Of a stretch of DNA of 64,000 nt, positions 61,502 to 64,000 are shown in pieces. Origin of the DNA: Candidatus Melainabacteria bacterium (GTDB lineage: Bacteria; Cyanobacteriota; Vampirovibrionia; 2-02-FULL-35-15); contig JAHFBG010000001.1 in assembly GCA_023250155.1 (NCBI GenBank), positions 249,131 to 313,130 on the forward strand, given 5' to 3'. How positions within the stretch are numbered: position 1 is the stretch's first letter; each line of letters opens with the position of its first letter. A program made the position numbers and the translations under genes. The notes below the pieces were generated by a model. It saw nothing but the letters and a program-made list of their open reading frames with translations, was not told the DNA's origin and did no database searches.

Positions 61502-61532
61502 CGTAAGGGCTGGTTTAAAACCAGCCCTTACG
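61502..61532. repeat. Perfect palindrome between convergent genes, likely bidirectional terminator
   Basis: CGTAAGGGCTGGTTT pairs with AAACCAGCCCTTACG, giving a 15-bp stem with almost no loop (61502-61532). It lacks T-runs. The word GTAAGGGCTGGT resembles the arms of the 41691 element (GTAGGGACTGGT), so it may be a minimal member of that family. The pyrK stop codon (61528-61530) lies within it. Confidence 0.7.
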
Positions 61533-62292
61533 AAGTAACCATATCGGATCTCATTACAGGTCCTTCAACACAAGTTCTAACATATTTTCCATTTGATTTC
61601 ACTACACAAGACATACACACCCCATAGCCGCATGCCATATACTCTTCAAATGATACCTGAGCAATTATACCAAACTCATTACATACCTTGATAACACTTT
61701 TTAACATAGGTGTAGGGCCACATACAAAAACTTCCTGATTTTTATTTTTATGTAATTCAGCTGTTAACAATTCAGTAACAAAACCTTTTCTTCCTGAACT
61801 ACCATCATCAGTAATAACTTCAAGTTCTCCAGAATGTTTTAACTGTTCTGCACATACTAAATCATTTTGTGATCTTGCTCCAAAAAGGGTTTTCACTTTA
61901 TATCCTTTTTCACTTGCTACTCTTGCCACGATAGGGAATGTTGCAATGCCAATACCACCAGCTACAAGCAAGATAGGAATTTTTTTATCTTTAGGAAATT
62001 CAAATCCTTTTCCTAGTGGCCCATTAATCAAAACAATATTCCCTATTTGTAATCTGCTTAAGAAGCTAGTTCCACCACCTATTACCCTATATAAAAATCC
62101 AATATTATCTTCTTTAATTTCATAAACACTAAAAGGTCTAAGAAGATATTGACCTGACTCCATCATTACAAACTGTCCAGGATTGATTCTGGAAATTATT
62201 TCAGGAGCACAAAACCAGCTTACAAAATAATCTTTTCCAAGCTGAACATTTTTCATTAGTGGAGCTTTAATTAAGGTTTGATTAAATGACAT
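61528..62292 (-). CDS. pyrK: Dihydroorotate dehydrogenase electron-transfer subunit PyrK
   Basis: A 254-residue iron-sulfur flavoprotein that passes electrons from dihydroorotate dehydrogenase B to NAD. The FAD domain (about 10-95: RPFSVYEI; GGGTSFLS) and NAD domain (ILLVAGGIGIATFPIVARVA; FVCGPTPMLKSV) are followed by the 2Fe-2S motif CGYGVCMSCVV plus a later cysteine (RTCVEGPV). I start at ATG 62292: TATAAT (62304-62299) ends 6 bp before it, so an upstream start at 62325 would lie outside the transcript. No pyrD is adjacent. The stop lies in the palindrome 61502-61532. Confidence 0.88.
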   Translation of the reverse strand: MSFNQTLIKAPLMKNVQLGKDYFVSWFCAPEIISRINPGQFVMMESGQYLLRPFSVYEIKEDNIGFLYRVIGGGTSFLSRLQIGNIVLINGPLGKGFEFPKDKKIPILLVAGGIGIATFPIVARVASEKGYKVKTLFGARSQNDLVCAEQLKHSGELEVITDDGSSGRKGFVTELLTAELHKNKNQEVFVCGPTPMLKSVIKVCNEFGIIAQVSFEEYMACGYGVCMSCVVKSNGKYVRTCVEGPVMRSDMVTS

Positions 62293-62461
62293 AGAAATAT
62301 TATAGCTAAGTATTATCGATATCAAATAGTTGCAATATCCTGATTTATATATGTAGATAGCTAAAATTGACTTAAGTAAGGTAGCTATGTTGTTTAACCA
62401 AATCTTTAAGAAAATAACTTAGCATTAAAGTAACAAGAGTCAATACTAGAAGAGGTGGGTA

Positions 62462-63109
62462 ATGAGTTCAGATTTAAATTTGTTTGGATTTCAATCTTTG
62501 AAAAAAGATTTTTTGAATGGCTTAAATAATGGTTCAGATGATTTAACAGCATGCCTAAAGTCAGTAAGGGATTTTTGTAGCATGTCCGGCAATGATGATG
62601 CAGTAAAAGCCATTAGTGAAATGATATCAATAATGGAAAGTTGTGATAAAAATAATCTTGCTTCAAGCTTAAGCAAGCTATCTAAATTTCTTAATCACAA
62701 AGAACCTATTGTAAAAATGTGTGCAGTAGTATGTATAATTAAACTTTTTGAAAAGGCACTTCAGATTTTAACTGATCCTGGAATAAGTTCCTCAGAGAAG
62801 ATTTCCTTTGCTAAAGAAATGCAGCAAGTCCTCAAAGGAGACTTAAAGGATCATTTAAATTTATTTGGTTCAGATGATATAGCATTAATTGAAAAAGTAA
62901 TGCAATTAGTTAGTTCTGTTTTGTCTGGTGATATAGTAAATGGATTAGATGTTGAAAGTACCTATCTCAAATCAGGAAAAGAGTCCTCTTGCACGAATCA
63001 ATTGTTTAAACAATTTTCTACAGACATACAGAATTCCTTAGAGAATCTTGAAAGAATAAGAGGAAGTTTTCGAGGGAATGACACGGATGGATTTACGAGA
63101 TCTACCTAA
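62462..63109 (+). CDS. Hypothetical helical protein, 215 residues
   Basis: A 215-residue all-helical, acidic protein with no recognised family. Residues about 45-120 have a HEAT-like feel (DDAVKAISEMISIMESCDKNNLASSLSKLSKFLNHKEPIVKMCAVVCIIKLFEKALQIL) but without clear repeat spacing. A ribosome binding site AGAGGTGG precedes the ATG. No signal peptide. Tail polar and probably disordered. Confidence 0.58.
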   Translation: MSSDLNLFGFQSLKKDFLNGLNNGSDDLTACLKSVRDFCSMSGNDDAVKAISEMISIMESCDKNNLASSLSKLSKFLNHKEPIVKMCAVVCIIKLFEKALQILTDPGISSSEKISFAKEMQQVLKGDLKDHLNLFGSDDIALIEKVMQLVSSVLSGDIVNGLDVESTYLKSGKESSCTNQLFKQFSTDIQNSLENLERIRGSFRGNDTDGFTRST

Positions 63110-63112
63110 AAT

Positions 63113-63340
63113 CTAAAACTGAATTATTTTCCAGCCAACTAATGCTGATGTAAGCATAAAAACACCTACTGCTACCCATGTAAGCTTATCTAAGCCTGCT
63201 TCAGCTTGTGATGGGCCTGAAAACAAACTGGCAGAGCCACCTATTCCACCTAGCCCTTCGCCTTTTGCTGAATGAAGAAGAATAAGTACTGTTAGAATTA
63301 CACCGCTTATAACTTGTATGCCAACTATAAAATATGCCAT
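63113..63340 (-). CDS. secG: Preprotein translocase subunit SecG
   Basis: A 75-residue SecG, the small partner of the SecYE channel. Two hydrophobic spans (about 3-23 and 51-72) flank the typical loop SAKGEGLGGIGGSASLFSGPSQAEAGLDKLTW. TATAAT (63355-63350) lies 9 bp before the ATG and no Shine-Dalgarno sequence is present, so it fits the leaderless group. It is convergent with the 215-residue gene, 3 bp away. Confidence 0.92.
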   Translation of the reverse strand: MAYFIVGIQVISGVILTVLILLHSAKGEGLGGIGGSASLFSGPSQAEAGLDKLTWVAVGVFMLTSALVGWKIIQF

Positions 63341-63361
63341 AACAAAAATATTATAACATGG

Positions 63362-64000
63362 CTAATTCACACAAACCTGAAATCTTAAGCTAGAACCATT
63401 ACTTATCTCACTTTTAATCTCAGATCTTGAGTTCATTTCAATTAATCGTTTTCTTATACTAGGCAGACCAAAACCTTGATTTTTTGTATTCACATCAAAG
63501 CCAATTCCATTATCTGAGATATAAACTAAAATATAATAATCATTTAGTTTCTTTAAAATAAACTTAATTTGAGTTGCTTTAGAATGCTTATCAATGTTAC
63601 ATAGCCACTCTTTTATTACCTTTATAATTTCAAGTGCTTTAGTATGTGAAATACTGATTTCTTCATTTGGAAACTCAATAATTACATTTCCTTTAAAGAT
63701 TTTTTTAAATCCATTTACTATTTGATACACAGTACCAATAAATCCTAAAAAATTTATGTCTGGAATTGAATATTGATTTATTAATGTTCTTAGATTAATG
63801 TGTAACTCCTCTACCAGTTTTTCACACTCGATAAAATCTTTTTCTTGTATTGCTTTTCTAAGATTTGGAATAATTGTACAAGGTAAATCATGTAAGTCAT
63901 TAGCAAATTTTCTATATAGCTCTTCTTGCTCTTTATCGACATTATCTTTAAGCAGTAAAATATTGTTCTGCAAAAACTCTTTGTTTTTGTTGTCAGAAAA
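63362..64000 (-). CDS. Two-component sensor kinase of the NarX/DegS type, partial
   Basis: The C-terminal 213 codons of a histidine kinase; the frame is open to the window end, so the start is missing. The HisKA_3 region has the phospho-acceptor histidine in FANDLHDLPCTIIPNL. The ATPase domain has an N-box-like EWLCNIDKHSKATQI, the G1 box SDNGIGFD and GFGLPSIRKRLIEM with the final G-box. Such kinases partner NarL/FixJ regulators; none is in the window. The HDLPCTI stretch departs from the usual HDxLGQ, which is a minor oddity. Confidence 0.85.
   Translation of the reverse strand, partial: FSDNKNKEFLQNNILLLKDNVDKEQEELYRKFANDLHDLPCTIIPNLRKAIQEKDFIECEKLVEELHINLRTLINQYSIPDINFLGFIGTVYQIVNGFKKIFKGNVIIEFPNEEISISHTKALEIIKVIKEWLCNIDKHSKATQIKFILKKLNDYYILVYISDNGIGFDVNTKNQGFGLPSIRKRLIEMNSRSEIKSEISNGSSLRFQVCVN

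Noticed and set aside
1..64000. tRNA, rRNA, tmRNA, RNase P, SRP RNA and CRISPR arrays
   Set aside because: Looked for in the longer gaps by eye; no cloverleaf, conserved core or evenly spaced repeat was found. A covariance-model scan would be needed to exclude small RNAs.

Overview
The window is about 64 kb of AT-rich bacterial chromosome, roughly one third G+C, tightly packed on both strands. Every recognisable gene looks chromosomal. I see no rRNA, tRNA, prophage, insertion-sequence transposase or CRISPR array. Several features suggest a diderm, non-photosynthetic relative of Cyanobacteria (Melainabacteria/Vampirovibrionia-like). These are an LptB-LptF pair for lipopolysaccharide export, an RpaB/Ycf27-type response regulator, an MnmA with the cyanobacterial-style double-cysteine segment near its N terminus, a cyanobacterial-type sigma-70 factor and an outer-membrane beta-barrel protein. 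No photosynthesis gene is present. The assignment is inference from protein style, not a database result.

Layout. 1-9 kb: lptB (partial) and lptF, then RNA- and translation-related genes (mnmA, yrdC/tsaC, dtd, dusB, def), a MOSC protein, an ACT protein and several unrecognised genes, one of them broken. 9-18 kb: two tiny membrane proteins, a PfkB sugar kinase, miaB, a PLP enzyme of the 'aluminium resistance' family, and a leftward operon of permease, proS, rpaB and a BMP-type lipoprotein. 18-23 kb: a 978-residue repeat protein of unknown function, a proline-rich mini-protein, a HEAT-repeat protein and an isochorismatase-like hydrolase. 23-35 kb: sbcC, relA/spoT, maf, and a secreted TPR protein next to a 1142-residue FecR-TPR-beta-barrel protein. 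35-48 kb: an unusual fusion of an endonuclease IV-like TIM barrel to a cyclic-nucleotide-binding domain, argS, a DUF4127 protein, a VapBC-type toxin-antitoxin pair, ftsY, a radical SAM protein, aroA and a TPR-NHL protein. 48-59 kb: a carbon-use block with malic enzyme, a headless FadN-like protein, a fadE-fadN-fadA beta-oxidation operon and a sugar-type MFS permease. 59-64 kb: rpoD-type sigma factor, pyrK, secG and a two-component kinase running off the end.

Three themes cut across the genes. First, GC-rich palindromic or repeat elements are scattered through the AT-rich sequence, and several sit inside coding sequence: 34 in-frame codons in the DUF4127 gene, the tail of miaB flanked by 12-bp direct repeats, the tail of the PLP enzyme, the stop of pyrK, and the N terminus of a secreted protein. 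Second, at least three long leaders (before the 978-residue protein, the TIM-barrel/cNMP fusion and fadE) carry the same hairpin, with compensatory stem changes and a conserved loop, which suggests an undescribed structured RNA. Third, many genes have TATAAT only 6-9 bp before the start codon, which suggests that leaderless transcription is common here.
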